From Patescibacteria group bacterium (lineage in GTDB: Bacteria > Patescibacteriota > Minisyncoccia > Phycocordibacterales > JAGLOS01), in NCBI GenBank assembly GCA_018814635.1, contig JAHIYV010000121.1, positions 1-9,101 on the forward strand: 9,101 nt of DNA. The letters are read 5' to 3'. The position numbers were made by a program, and so were the translations under genes. The stretch's first letter is position 1. Each line of letters starts with the position of its first letter. Shown piece by piece: positions 1-7,292 of this stretch. The notes under the pieces are model-generated. The model saw only the letters and a list, made by a program, of their open reading frames with translations, ran no database searches and was not told where the DNA came from.

Positions 1-42
1 AAATATTTTTAACACTGCTACACCGCCAACGACTACTCATTA

Positions 43-1353
43 TTATTCTGCCATTTCTAATGCCGCGTGGGTATAAGTGTTGCCTGCATCCCATAACATC
101 CAGGAATCAAGTCCTGCGTCGTATGTTGCTTTGATCTGCGCACGCACCATCGCTGGTGTATATACCACAGGATAATTGTTATCTTGCAGCCAAGGACGTA
201 ATTGATCTTTTGATATCTTACCGCGACCCCCAATAGGTGTTGTCGTAGAGTTTGCCATATCCACCAACCGTTTAACCCCTTCTTCCATAGAATATTTTAC
301 AATTTCATAAGGATAGTCATTTACATTTTGATAACCATTAAATCCACTGGGATAATGAGACGGGTAAACCATTGGCGCGATATAGTCAAAATACGGCGCC
401 GCGTATTCAAGAATTTGCCCTATATTAAGATCGTCTGGATTGGTCATTGTCATACCAAAAAGATCTGCCGAGAGTATCGCTTTTGTGTCTTTCATTTCGT
501 CATATAAATATGCAAAAAAATCTTTCAGTACTTCTGCCTTGCCAAATTCTGGGTTAGTGGTAATTCGCATTTCACTAAACGGATAATAAATATCATTCAT
601 ATTTCCGTCAGAAGGAAACCGAATATAATCATAATTCAATTCGTCAAACCCCGCCTTGTAAGATGCTTTACTTATAGCCACAATATATTTCCAATAATCT
701 TTTGCCCCGACATCAATAAAATTTAATCCTTTGTAATCCGCCCACACCACCGAAGTAGCGCTAGATTTTTTTACAGCAAATTTCGGATAAAGTTTTACAT
801 AGAGAGGATCTTGAAATACTGTAATCCGTCCAATTACATAAATATTTTTTTTATGCAACGACTGAATGAAATCTCTCATATCAGCAACCTTGCAACCATC
901 GCCCACTATATTTTTTACCAATGGATCATCTATGCCAAAAGATAAGGTGCCGGAATAATCTTTTATATCAATAATAACTGCATTTAACTCGGTTTCGTTA
1001 ATTAGTTTTACGAGTTTAGCGCGAAAACTTGGTGTTGCGGCAACACAAGCAGACATATAAATACCTTTTACTGGTTTTGGAGTGACAATATGTGTAGCGA
1101 CAAACGGTTTTGGCAATGTCTCGGTGGGTGTTATCTTTTGATCAACGACAGCAAGAACAACATTGCCCTGATTGTTTTTTAAGAAATTATCAGGAGCAAT
1201 ATAAACAGATGTTGTGGAGTATTTGCAAGTAAAAATAATCAAGAGTACAACAATAAATACAGCGAGAAAAAAACTTTGTTTTTTTCCAAAAACACAGAAT
1301 AAAGTGCTAATCTTTTTTATGCTTATTCTTTGGTTGTTTTTCATGTGTTGCAT
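43..1353 (-). CDS. Membrane-anchored putative glycoside hydrolase (DUF4015-type TIM barrel)
   Basis: The 436-residue protein has a short basic N-terminus, one hydrophobic helix at about 27-43 (signal anchor), a Thr/Pro-rich linker to about 95, then one large domain. That domain begins with KGIYMSA (96-102) and runs through NAVIIDIKDYSG (124-135), GFDELNYDYIRFPSDG (235-250), SADLFG (295-300), DYIAPMVYPSHY (323-334) and SWMLWDAGNTY (417-427). This order is what I know for the DUF4015/COG1306 putative glycosyl hydrolase family. The acidic residues in the second to fourth blocks are the natural catalytic candidates. The protein probably sits outside the membrane and acts on envelope or extracellular polysaccharide; the substrate is unknown. 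The C-terminus looks complete (TAA stop). Met4 (base 1344) is an alternative start. Neither start has a Shine-Dalgarno sequence, and both overlap the end of the upstream membrane-protein gene. Family assignment is good; enzyme activity is unproven. Confidence 0.85.
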   Translation of the reverse strand: MQHMKNNQRISIKKISTLFCVFGKKQSFFLAVFIVVLLIIFTCKYSTTSVYIAPDNFLKNNQGNVVLAVVDQKITPTETLPKPFVATHIVTPKPVKGIYMSACVAATPSFRAKLVKLINETELNAVIIDIKDYSGTLSFGIDDPLVKNIVGDGCKVADMRDFIQSLHKKNIYVIGRITVFQDPLYVKLYPKFAVKKSSATSVVWADYKGLNFIDVGAKDYWKYIVAISKASYKAGFDELNYDYIRFPSDGNMNDIYYPFSEMRITTNPEFGKAEVLKDFFAYLYDEMKDTKAILSADLFGMTMTNPDDLNIGQILEYAAPYFDYIAPMVYPSHYPSGFNGYQNVNDYPYEIVKYSMEEGVKRLVDMANSTTTPIGGRGKISKDQLRPWLQDNNYPVVYTPAMVRAQIKATYDAGLDSWMLWDAGNTYTHAALEMAE

Positions 1354-1681
1354 ATTCTTGAAGTGTTGTTTCCTTTATTGTCTCTTCTTCTGTTTTTAAC
1401 AAATCTGAACAACTATTACAACTCTCGTATTTTTCTTTGGTCAATTCTTCCTTGACCACATATTCCTCTTTGGTTTCGTCTTTAGTTTCATTATCACCTA
1501 AAGTGTCGTCAACTTCTTTGCGTTTAATATCATGATACTGAACCGTCATTAGCTCAATTAACAATACTAATAATAAACCTGCCACAACATAAAAAACTGT
1601 CTTCATTGTAGTAGGAAAACCAAGAAAAGGCATTAAAATAATTAGGATACTTAATAAAAGCGCTAATGTTTTTTTTCTCAT
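1307..1681 (-). CDS. Small two-helix membrane protein with charged cytoplasmic tail, unknown function
   Basis: I do not recognise this 124-residue protein. It begins MRKK, followed by two hydrophobic helices at about 5-21 and 28-46 separated by a short GFPTTMK loop. After KRK at 53-55, the rest (about 56-124) is a hydrophilic tail rich in Glu, Lys and Thr, with a CNSC pair at 88-91. By the positive-inside rule both termini should be cytoplasmic and the helices form a hairpin. The gene starts 33 bases after the 3' end of the tRNA-Ile gene on the same strand. Its end overlaps the start of the glycoside hydrolase-like gene by 38-47 bases in another frame, so the two are likely cotranscribed. No Shine-Dalgarno sequence precedes the ATG. 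The organised membrane segments argue for a real gene, but the low-complexity tail gives no functional clue. Confidence 0.68.
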   Translation of the reverse strand: MRKKTLALLLSILIILMPFLGFPTTMKTVFYVVAGLLLVLLIELMTVQYHDIKRKEVDDTLGDNETKDETKEEYVVKEELTKEKYESCNSCSDLLKTEEETIKETTLQEYATHEKQPKNKHKKD

Positions 1682-1714
1682 AAATTTTTCTAAAATTATT
1701 AAAATTATTTTTAA

Positions 1715-1791
1715 TGGTGCGAGTGGTAGGACTCGAACCTACGACCTCTCCATTATCAGTGGAGTGCTCTAACCAACTGAGCTACACTCGC
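1715..1791 (-). tRNA. trnI: tRNA-Ile (anticodon GAT), CCA encoded
   Basis: The minus strand folds into a full cloverleaf. The acceptor stem is GCGAGTG/CACTCGC and the D stem GCTC/GAGC, with GG in the D loop. The anticodon stem is CTCCA/TGGAG around the loop CTGATAA, so the anticodon is GAT (bases 1757-1755) and reads AUC and AUU. The variable region is AGGTC, and the T arm is GTAGG-TTCGAGT-CCTAC. Discriminator A is followed by an encoded CCA (1717-1715). All stems pair without mismatches. It stands alone rather than in an rRNA spacer, has its own candidate promoter about 40 bases upstream, and is followed 33 bases later by a same-strand membrane-protein gene. Confidence 0.97.
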
Positions 1792-1832
1792 GTAGAACAT
1801 TGTTTTAGATCCTAACAAAATTAACAGGTTAA

Positions 1833-1861
1833 AATATACCAAAAAAACCAATGGTTAGCAA
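1833..1861 (-). promoter_or_regulatory. Candidate sigma-70-type promoter for tRNA-Ile
   Basis: On the minus strand a -35-like TTGCTA (1861-1856, 4 of 6 to TTGACA) and a -10-like TATATT (1838-1833, 5 of 6 to TATAAT) are separated by exactly 17 bases. The predicted transcript start is near 1826, about 35 bases before the mature tRNA 5' end. This could drive the tRNA and, by read-through, the two membrane or envelope genes downstream. It is a pattern match only; AT-rich DNA gives such matches often. Confidence 0.5.
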
Positions 1862-1941
1862 ACAAAGTTCCCTCATCCCTGAGCACCTCTTAAAAAGAAG
1901 TGAGTAGAAATAAAAAAAGCTCTTAATAATTATCATCTTCA

Positions 1942-2124
1942 TCATTCCAACAATATCCTCGCCACCTCTTTATTTTCCAGAATATCCTTCAGCGAACTTT
2001 CCGCAAATTTCTTGTATTCCCCCACATTCTTAAATTGCCCTAAAACAATATCTTTCTCACAAAAATCATCTTGTTTGTCTGGCTTGTCTAGTTTATTACC
2101 AATATATTCCCCCCAACTAGACAT
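1942..2124 (-). CDS. Small hypothetical protein (60 aa)
   Basis: I do not recognise this protein. The ORF runs from ATG to TGA and encodes a soluble, highly charged 60-residue peptide. Its first half is Lys/Asp-rich (about 11-27). Its second half, about 33-60 (VGEYKKFAESSLKDILENKEVARILLE), reads as one or two amphipathic helices. There is no membrane segment and only one Cys. It is divergent from the helicase gene. No Shine-Dalgarno sequence is visible: the start codon lies five bases from the foot of a 13-bp palindrome, which is an awkward place to initiate. The amino-acid composition is protein-like and the frame is not a shadow of another gene, but 60 codons can stay open by chance. It may be a real small protein or a remnant. 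Confidence 0.42.
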   Translation of the reverse strand: MSSWGEYIGNKLDKPDKQDDFCEKDIVLGQFKNVGEYKKFAESSLKDILENKEVARILLE

Positions 2125-2129
2125 TACAG

Positions 2130-2158
2130 CCCACTTGGAGGTCGAACCTCCAAGTGGG
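2130..2158. repeat. 13-bp perfect palindrome with CACTTGGA core
   Basis: The left arm CCCACTTGGAGGT (2130-2142) and right arm ACCTCCAAGTGGG (2146-2158) pair perfectly around a 3-base CGA loop. The palindrome lies between two divergent genes, so it is not needed to end transcription of either. The plus side is followed only by a broken T stretch (GTTTAATTT) and the minus side by none. Its CACTTGGA / TCCAAGTG core recurs in the inverted repeat at 8683-8727, which suggests a dispersed REP-like family rather than a dedicated terminator. The arms contain GGAGG and CCTCC, a sequestered Shine-Dalgarno-like pair, but too far from either start codon to act as a normal ribosome site. Confidence 0.8.
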
Positions 2159-2159
2159 G

Positions 2160-2188
2160 TTTAATTTAGAACTTTAGAGTGTTATACT
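2160..2188 (+). promoter_or_regulatory. Candidate promoter giving a leaderless helicase mRNA
   Basis: A -10-like TATACT (2183-2188, 5 of 6) ends seven bases before the helicase ATG at 2196. A weak -35-like TTTAAT (2160-2165, 3 of 6) lies 17 bases upstream of it. With usual -10 to start spacing, transcription would begin at or next to the A of the ATG. No Shine-Dalgarno sequence is present. The -10 match is good and the -35 match is poor. Confidence 0.45.
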
Positions 2189-2195
2189 TTGCTGG

Positions 2196-5100
2196 ATGAA
2201 TAATACTTTTAAGGAACGGTATAAAAAGCTTAATAAAGCTCAAAAAGAAGCTGTTGATTGTTTAGAGGGGCCGTTATTGGTGGTTGCTGGTCCGGGTTCG
2301 GGTAAAACTGAAATTCTTTCGCTTCGTATTGCGAACATTTTACTCAAAACTGATACCGCGCCAAACAATATTCTCTGTTTAACTTTTACTGATTTCGCGG
2401 CAATCAATATGCGACAGCGACTTATTGAAATAATTGGCGCCGAGGCGTATAAAATATCAATTCACACTTTCCATAGTTTTGGGGTTGAGATTATTGATAG
2501 AAACCCAGAATTTTTTTATAACGGGGCAAATTTTATTCCAGCGGATACTCTTACTCAACTTAAAATTATAGAATCTATTTTAGTAGACACTGATTATGAT
2601 AATCCATTACGAAGCATTCATCCAGAACAAGGGTTTGTATATTCCCAAACAATTTTACCGGCAATAGGAAATCTTAAAAAAGCAGGTCTTACCCCCGAGG
2701 AGTTTCAAGCGATTCTTTTGCACAATACAGAAGAAATTGAATTTGCCAACCCGTTTTTGGCGGAGATATTTGACGAAAGAATAAACAAAAAGAGTTGTGA
2801 AAAAATAGCGCGACTTATTGATAAATTAGAGACACACAAAAGCGCGCCATTTCCTGTTCAACATTTGTCACATTGGTTACCTAGTGTTATTCATTCATTA
2901 AAAAAAGCTTTGAGTGACGTCGAAGAAATATCTAAAACAACTCCACTCTCGCAATGGAAAACTAAAAATACAAAAAAAGATGACAATGGATTGCGCGTAC
3001 ATAAAGACTATATGAATCTTGAAAAACTGCGCGCTCTTGGAGATATATATGGCAATTACAAAAAACAAATGCACAACAGTGGATATTATGATTTCTCCGA
3101 TATGCTTCTTGAGGCAATACAAGCATTAGAAAAAAATAATAGTTTGCGCTACAATTTACAAGAGCAATTTCAACATATACTTGTAGATGAGTTTCAGGAT
3201 ACCAATGACGCGCAAATTCGGTTTTTGCGCCTTATTACTGATGCAGAGGTGCACGAAGGACGACCAAATATTATGGTGGTTGGCGATGACGATCAGGCAA
3301 TTTATAAATTTCAAGGCGCAGAAATTTCCAATATCCTTAATTTTCAAAAAGCAAATAAAGATCCTCAAATAATAACAATGACGCAAAATTATCGCTCAAC
3401 ACAAGATATTCTGGATGTTGCGCGACATATAATTAAAAAAGGTGAAGAACGACTTGAAAATATAATTCCAGAATTAAAAAAAGAACTCACTGCTTCTAAT
3501 TTAGATATTGGCGCCGGGAATATTGAGCATAAAATTTTTCCAACCAACACTTGCGAGTTATCTTTTGTCGCGGAAGAAATTAAACGACTTATTGATGAAG
3601 GCAAAGAACCAAATGAGATTGCTGTTATTTCTCGCACGCACAGTAAATTACAAGAAATGGTTGGCTATTTGAACTCTCAAAATATTACAGCAAACTATGA
3701 AAGAAAACAGAATATACTGGAAGAGTCACATATTCATCAACTAATTACAATAGGGAGATTTGTAGCAACGCTTGCGCGTAAAAATATAATAGACGCAGAT
3801 GAATATCTTCCAGAAATTCTTTCTTATCCATTTTGGGGGCTTAATAGAGCGACAATATGGAATATTGCGGTGGAAGCCGAACGAACTGGGTATCCACGTA
3901 AACAATGGCTTGGAATTATGCGAAAATCAAGCGATAGGAAAGTTTCGCAAATAGCAGATTTTTTTGATGAACTAAGTGGACTTGCTCAAACGGAAACCTT
4001 GGAGGCAGTGTTTGATGCGATTGTTGGTGGACACCAATCATTGATGGTGGCTGATAGTGAAGACGAGGACATAGAAGTAGAATTTTCAAAGGAGATGACA
4101 CCCAGCGAAAATCCAAAAAATACAGTACAAAAAACTCATTATGTCAGTCCTTTTCGTAATTATTATTTTAGTTATGATCAATTCAAAGAAAACACGGCAA
4201 AATACTTAACCTTTCTTTCAAATTTGCGTGTTTTTATGCATGCCCTTCGCGAGTATAAAAATGGAGAAAAATTAGCTCTTGATGATATGAGTGAATTTGT
4301 TGATTTGCATCAAAAAAATAAATTACAAATGACAGATAAAAATTTATTTACAAATATTCCTGGAGCCGTTAATCTTTTAACCGCGCACAAAGCAAAGGGG
4401 CTAGAATTTGATACTGTTTTTGTGATTGCGTGTCAAAATGGAATTTGGTCTGCTGTTTCCCGCGGAGCTAAATTACAATTTCCGGAAAATCTAGCCATAG
4501 CCCCAGCGGGTGATAATTTTGATGATCATCTTAAACTTTTTTATGTTGCTTTAACACGAGCGAAACGAAATTTATATCTCACTTCGTATAATCAAACAGA
4601 AGAAGGAAAAAAATGTCTGGAATTGCAATTTCTTAATACTGGTCCAGAAGAAGAAACAACACAACAACCGAGAGATAAATTTGTTCAATCTGTACTTACG
4701 GGAGAAGAATGTAAGCCAGCACACACGCCAGTCAATATTCTTACAGAAAAAACAGCGCTGTCTTGGGCTTCTTATTATTTACCGTCATTAGCAGAAAATG
4801 AAACTGTTTTGTTAAAAGCACTACTTGAAAATTATAAAATGTCAGTCACACACTTAAACAATTTTCTAAATGTAACTTCTGGTGGGCCACAAACATTTCT
4901 TGAACAAAACTTGCTTCGTTTTCCGCAATCTATGTCACCAGCAGGCGCTTATGGAACAGCTATGCATAAGGCAATTGAACTTCTTTACACCAGTTTTCGT
5001 AAAGATGGGTTTATACCAAAACTTGAACAAATATTAATTTGGTTTACAAAAGAACTTTTTATGAAACGGCTTTCTGATAAAGATTATCAACTTTATCTTA

Positions 5101-5642
5101 AAAAAGGCAAAAACGCGCTGACTATTTATTACAATACTCAGCTAGATAATTTTGATATATCTCATCTTATTGAGGTTAATTTTAAGAATCAGGGTGTTGT
5201 CCTTGGCGAAGCGCATCTTGCGGGAAAAATAGATAAAATGATAGATACACAATCAAACAGTTTTGAAGTAATAGATTTCAAAACAGGCAAAGCTTCAATT
5301 AAATGGGAGGGGAAAACGCCCTATGAAAAAATCAAATTACACAATTATAAACGGCAACTTATTTTTTATAAACTACTCATAGAAAATTCGCGTGATTTTA
5401 CAAAAAAAGGTATTGTAAAAAAAGGACGCCTTGAATTTCTAGAACCCTTAAGTGGAAAAATTATCACCCTAGAACTTGAAATAGATAATCAAGAAGTAGA
5501 AAGAACCAAAAAACTCATTGAAATTGTATACAAAAAAATTATGAACCTAGATTTTCCAGATATAAGTAAATACCCCAAAGAATTAAAAGGCATCACAGAA
5601 TTTGAAGACGACTTATTGTCACTTGGAGGCAAAGAACAATGA
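2196..5642 (+). CDS. UvrD/Rep-family superfamily 1 DNA helicase fused to a C-terminal RecB-type PD-(D/E)XK nuclease
   Basis: The 1148-residue protein carries a complete set of SF1A helicase motifs. These are a Q motif (LNKAQKEAV, 12-20), Walker A AGPGSGKT (31-38), Ia LTFTDFAAINMRQR (62-75), Ib HTFHSF (90-95), II LVDEFQDT (329-336), III VVGDDDQAIYKFQG (361-374), IV QNYRS (397-401), V LLTAHKAKGLEFDTVFVI (727-744) and VI LFYVALTRAKR (781-791). The C-terminus has the RecB nuclease signature: AMHKAIE (922-928), GKID (1010-1013), VIDFKTGK (1025-1032) and QLIFY (1054-1058). Likely metal ligands are H924, D1013 and D1027, with K1029. There are no cysteines after 839, so no AddB-type Fe-S cluster. An acidic linker at about 619-632 splits the 2B/2A region. 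It should unwind and cut DNA from 3'-5' translocation, probably in double-strand-break repair. Family members without the nuclease (PcrA, UvrD) are about 700 residues. No partner subunit lies in the window. Confidence 0.95.
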   Translation: MNNTFKERYKKLNKAQKEAVDCLEGPLLVVAGPGSGKTEILSLRIANILLKTDTAPNNILCLTFTDFAAINMRQRLIEIIGAEAYKISIHTFHSFGVEIIDRNPEFFYNGANFIPADTLTQLKIIESILVDTDYDNPLRSIHPEQGFVYSQTILPAIGNLKKAGLTPEEFQAILLHNTEEIEFANPFLAEIFDERINKKSCEKIARLIDKLETHKSAPFPVQHLSHWLPSVIHSLKKALSDVEEISKTTPLSQWKTKNTKKDDNGLRVHKDYMNLEKLRALGDIYGNYKKQMHNSGYYDFSDMLLEAIQALEKNNSLRYNLQEQFQHILVDEFQDTNDAQIRFLRLITDAEVHEGRPNIMVVGDDDQAIYKFQGAEISNILNFQKANKDPQIITMTQNYRSTQDILDVARHIIKKGEERLENIIPELKKELTASNLDIGAGNIEHKIFPTNTCELSFVAEEIKRLIDEGKEPNEIAVISRTHSKLQEMVGYLNSQNITANYERKQNILEESHIHQLITIGRFVATLARKNIIDADEYLPEILSYPFWGLNRATIWNIAVEAERTGYPRKQWLGIMRKSSDRKVSQIADFFDELSGLAQTETLEAVFDAIVGGHQSLMVADSEDEDIEVEFSKEMTPSENPKNTVQKTHYVSPFRNYYFSYDQFKENTAKYLTFLSNLRVFMHALREYKNGEKLALDDMSEFVDLHQKNKLQMTDKNLFTNIPGAVNLLTAHKAKGLEFDTVFVIACQNGIWSAVSRGAKLQFPENLAIAPAGDNFDDHLKLFYVALTRAKRNLYLTSYNQTEEGKKCLELQFLNTGPEEETTQQPRDKFVQSVLTGEECKPAHTPVNILTEKTALSWASYYLPSLAENETVLLKALLENYKMSVTHLNNFLNVTSGGPQTFLEQNLLRFPQSMSPAGAYGTAMHKAIELLYTSFRKDGFIPKLEQILIWFTKELFMKRLSDKDYQLYLKKGKNALTIYYNTQLDNFDISHLIEVNFKNQGVVLGEAHLAGKIDKMIDTQSNSFEVIDFKTGKASIKWEGKTPYEKIKLHNYKRQLIFYKLLIENSRDFTKKGIVKKGRLEFLEPLSGKIITLELEIDNQEVERTKKLIEIVYKKIMNLDFPDISKYPKELKGITEFEDDLLSLGGKEQ

Positions 5643-5677
5643 CATCATAAAAATACAACTAAAACTATATTTAGGAT

Positions 5678-7288
5678 TTACCCAATTTTTTGTCTGTATT
5701 GTAGGGCTTCTAGGAGATGTTTTTCTTGGATGTTTTCTGCTCCGTCAAGGTCGGCGATTGTTTGGGAGACTTTTATAATGCGGTGGTAAGAACGGGGTGA
5801 AATTTGCAATTTTTCTGCGGAAGTGTTTAATATTTCCAACACGGCTTTATTTAATTTTATTAAACTTGTAATAGCCCGCGCATTCATATCACTATTAGTT
5901 TTTATTTCTTTTGAATAATTTTTAAATCGTTCAATTTGTTTTATGCGTGTGGCCGTTACCTGTTCTCTTAACTCCTTGGTATTTTTTGAATTTGAATCTG
6001 CGAGCAGTTTTCTGTGCTCAATATTATCAACATGTATCCACATATCAATTCTATCTACAATAGGCCCAGAAACTTTCCTTCTGTATTGTCCCAATGAATG
6101 AGCAGAACAAACACATTCTTTATTTGTTCCATAATTTCCGCATGGACATGGATTCATAGCGACAACTAAAATAAAATTAGCGGGAAAAATCTCAGATCCT
6201 TTTGATCGCGAAATAGAAACTTTTTTATCTTCAAGAGGTTGGCGGAGCGCTTCAATAACACGGCGATCAAATTCAGGAAACTCATCCAGAAAAAGAATAC
6301 CGCGATGCGCGAGTGTTATTTCCCCGGGTTTTGGAAAAGTTCCTCCCCCAACAATAGAAATATAGGATGAGGTGTGATGTGGCGCGCGAAAAGGAGGTGT
6401 TGTAATAATTTTTTCTTGGTTGTCATGATTACCTGAAGCAGAATAAATACCAGTTACCTCAACGACTTGTTGGTAGCTTAATGATGGTAAAATGTGAGGA
6501 AGTGCTCTTGCTAACATCGTTTTTCCTGTCCCCGGAGGACCAAAAAGCCCAATATTATGTCCTCCTGCGGCGGCTATAATTAATGCTCGTTTAGCAGTTT
6601 CTTGGCCTTTTATGTCTTTGAAATCTGTGTATTCTGCGGGTCGTTGTTGTATTATTGGAGAGCGCTTATGGGGAGAGATTTTTGATTCCGCGGTTTCGCT
6701 TGTGACATCTTTTTTGTTGGGCATATCCACGGGATTGCATTTGCCAGCGTTATTTTTTGGAGCTGTCTTTTTTTCATTCAAATGCTCAACAATTTCTTTC
6801 AAATTATCTGCGCCATAAACAGTAATTCCGCCAACAAGGGATGCTTCTTCCGCATTTTCTTTGGGTAAAAAAATTTCTTTGAACCCATGTTTTCTGGCGC
6901 AAAGAGTAAGTAACAAAGCTCCTTTTACGGGACGCAGTTTTCCATCAAGAGAAAGTTCCCCGAAAAAAAGTTTATCTTTTACGTTAAATACAATTTCTTC
7001 TTTTGCGAGCAAATAAACAAGACTAATAGGTAAATCAAAAAGAGGGCCTTCTTTTTTGATATGAGCGGGAGCAAGAGAGACAACCACTTTTTGATTTTTA
7101 CTTTTTGGTGAGGGGAAATCGGAATTTTTAAGTGCAGAACCTACGCGATCTCGTGATTCTTCAACAGCTTTATCAGGCAATCCAACAACAGTAAAAGAGT
7201 GAAGTCCTTTTGAAATATCAACTTCAATATCAATAATACTAGAACGAAGACCTATTGTTTGGGCAGAGTGAATACGAGAAAATCCCAT
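5678..7288 (-). CDS. yifB: YifB/ComM family Mg-chelatase-like AAA+ ATPase
   Basis: With the chosen start the protein has 536 residues, close to the family's usual 500-510. The N-terminal ChlI/Lon-like domain contains IEVDISKGLHSFTVVGLPDKAVEESRDRV (about 21-49) and APAHIKKEGPLFDLP (73-87). After a low-complexity, Lys/Pro-rich linker (about 172-218) comes the AAA+ core. It has Walker A GPPGTGKT (250-257), Walker B ILFLDE (331-336), the four-cysteine MNPCPCG...CVC element (C381, C383, C392, C394) and SGPIVDRID with R413 as likely arginine finger. ComM is known as a branch-migration helicase aiding natural transformation; older annotations say Mg chelatase. An upstream ATG at 7330 would add 14 residues unlike the family. 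The start at 7288 (MGFSRIHSAQTIGL) fits the family N-terminus and lies four bases after the upstream gene's stop, implying translational coupling. It converges on the helicase with 35 bases between stops. Confidence 0.94.
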   Translation of the reverse strand: MGFSRIHSAQTIGLRSSIIDIEVDISKGLHSFTVVGLPDKAVEESRDRVGSALKNSDFPSPKSKNQKVVVSLAPAHIKKEGPLFDLPISLVYLLAKEEIVFNVKDKLFFGELSLDGKLRPVKGALLLTLCARKHGFKEIFLPKENAEEASLVGGITVYGADNLKEIVEHLNEKKTAPKNNAGKCNPVDMPNKKDVTSETAESKISPHKRSPIIQQRPAEYTDFKDIKGQETAKRALIIAAAGGHNIGLFGPPGTGKTMLARALPHILPSLSYQQVVEVTGIYSASGNHDNQEKIITTPPFRAPHHTSSYISIVGGGTFPKPGEITLAHRGILFLDEFPEFDRRVIEALRQPLEDKKVSISRSKGSEIFPANFILVVAMNPCPCGNYGTNKECVCSAHSLGQYRRKVSGPIVDRIDMWIHVDNIEHRKLLADSNSKNTKELREQVTATRIKQIERFKNYSKEIKTNSDMNARAITSLIKLNKAVLEILNTSAEKLQISPRSYHRIIKVSQTIADLDGAENIQEKHLLEALQYRQKIG

Positions 7289-7292
7289 AAAG

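Noticed and set aside
1882..1904. Small hairpin CACCTCTT / AAGAAGTG as a terminator for the 60-residue ORF
   Set aside because: It folds with one wobble on the minus strand but no T run follows it in that direction.
5620..5629. CACTTGGAGG in the end of the helicase gene, identical to the palindrome arm at 2132-2141
   Set aside because: It has no inverted partner and codes in frame for SLGG; one 10-base match can be coincidence.
2196..5642. The helicase as part of a defence system
   Set aside because: No methyltransferase, restriction, toxin or other defence gene is adjacent; neighbours are housekeeping genes.
5643..5677. Bidirectional terminator between the convergent helicase and YifB genes
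   Set aside because: Only 35 AT-rich bases with no stable inverted repeat.
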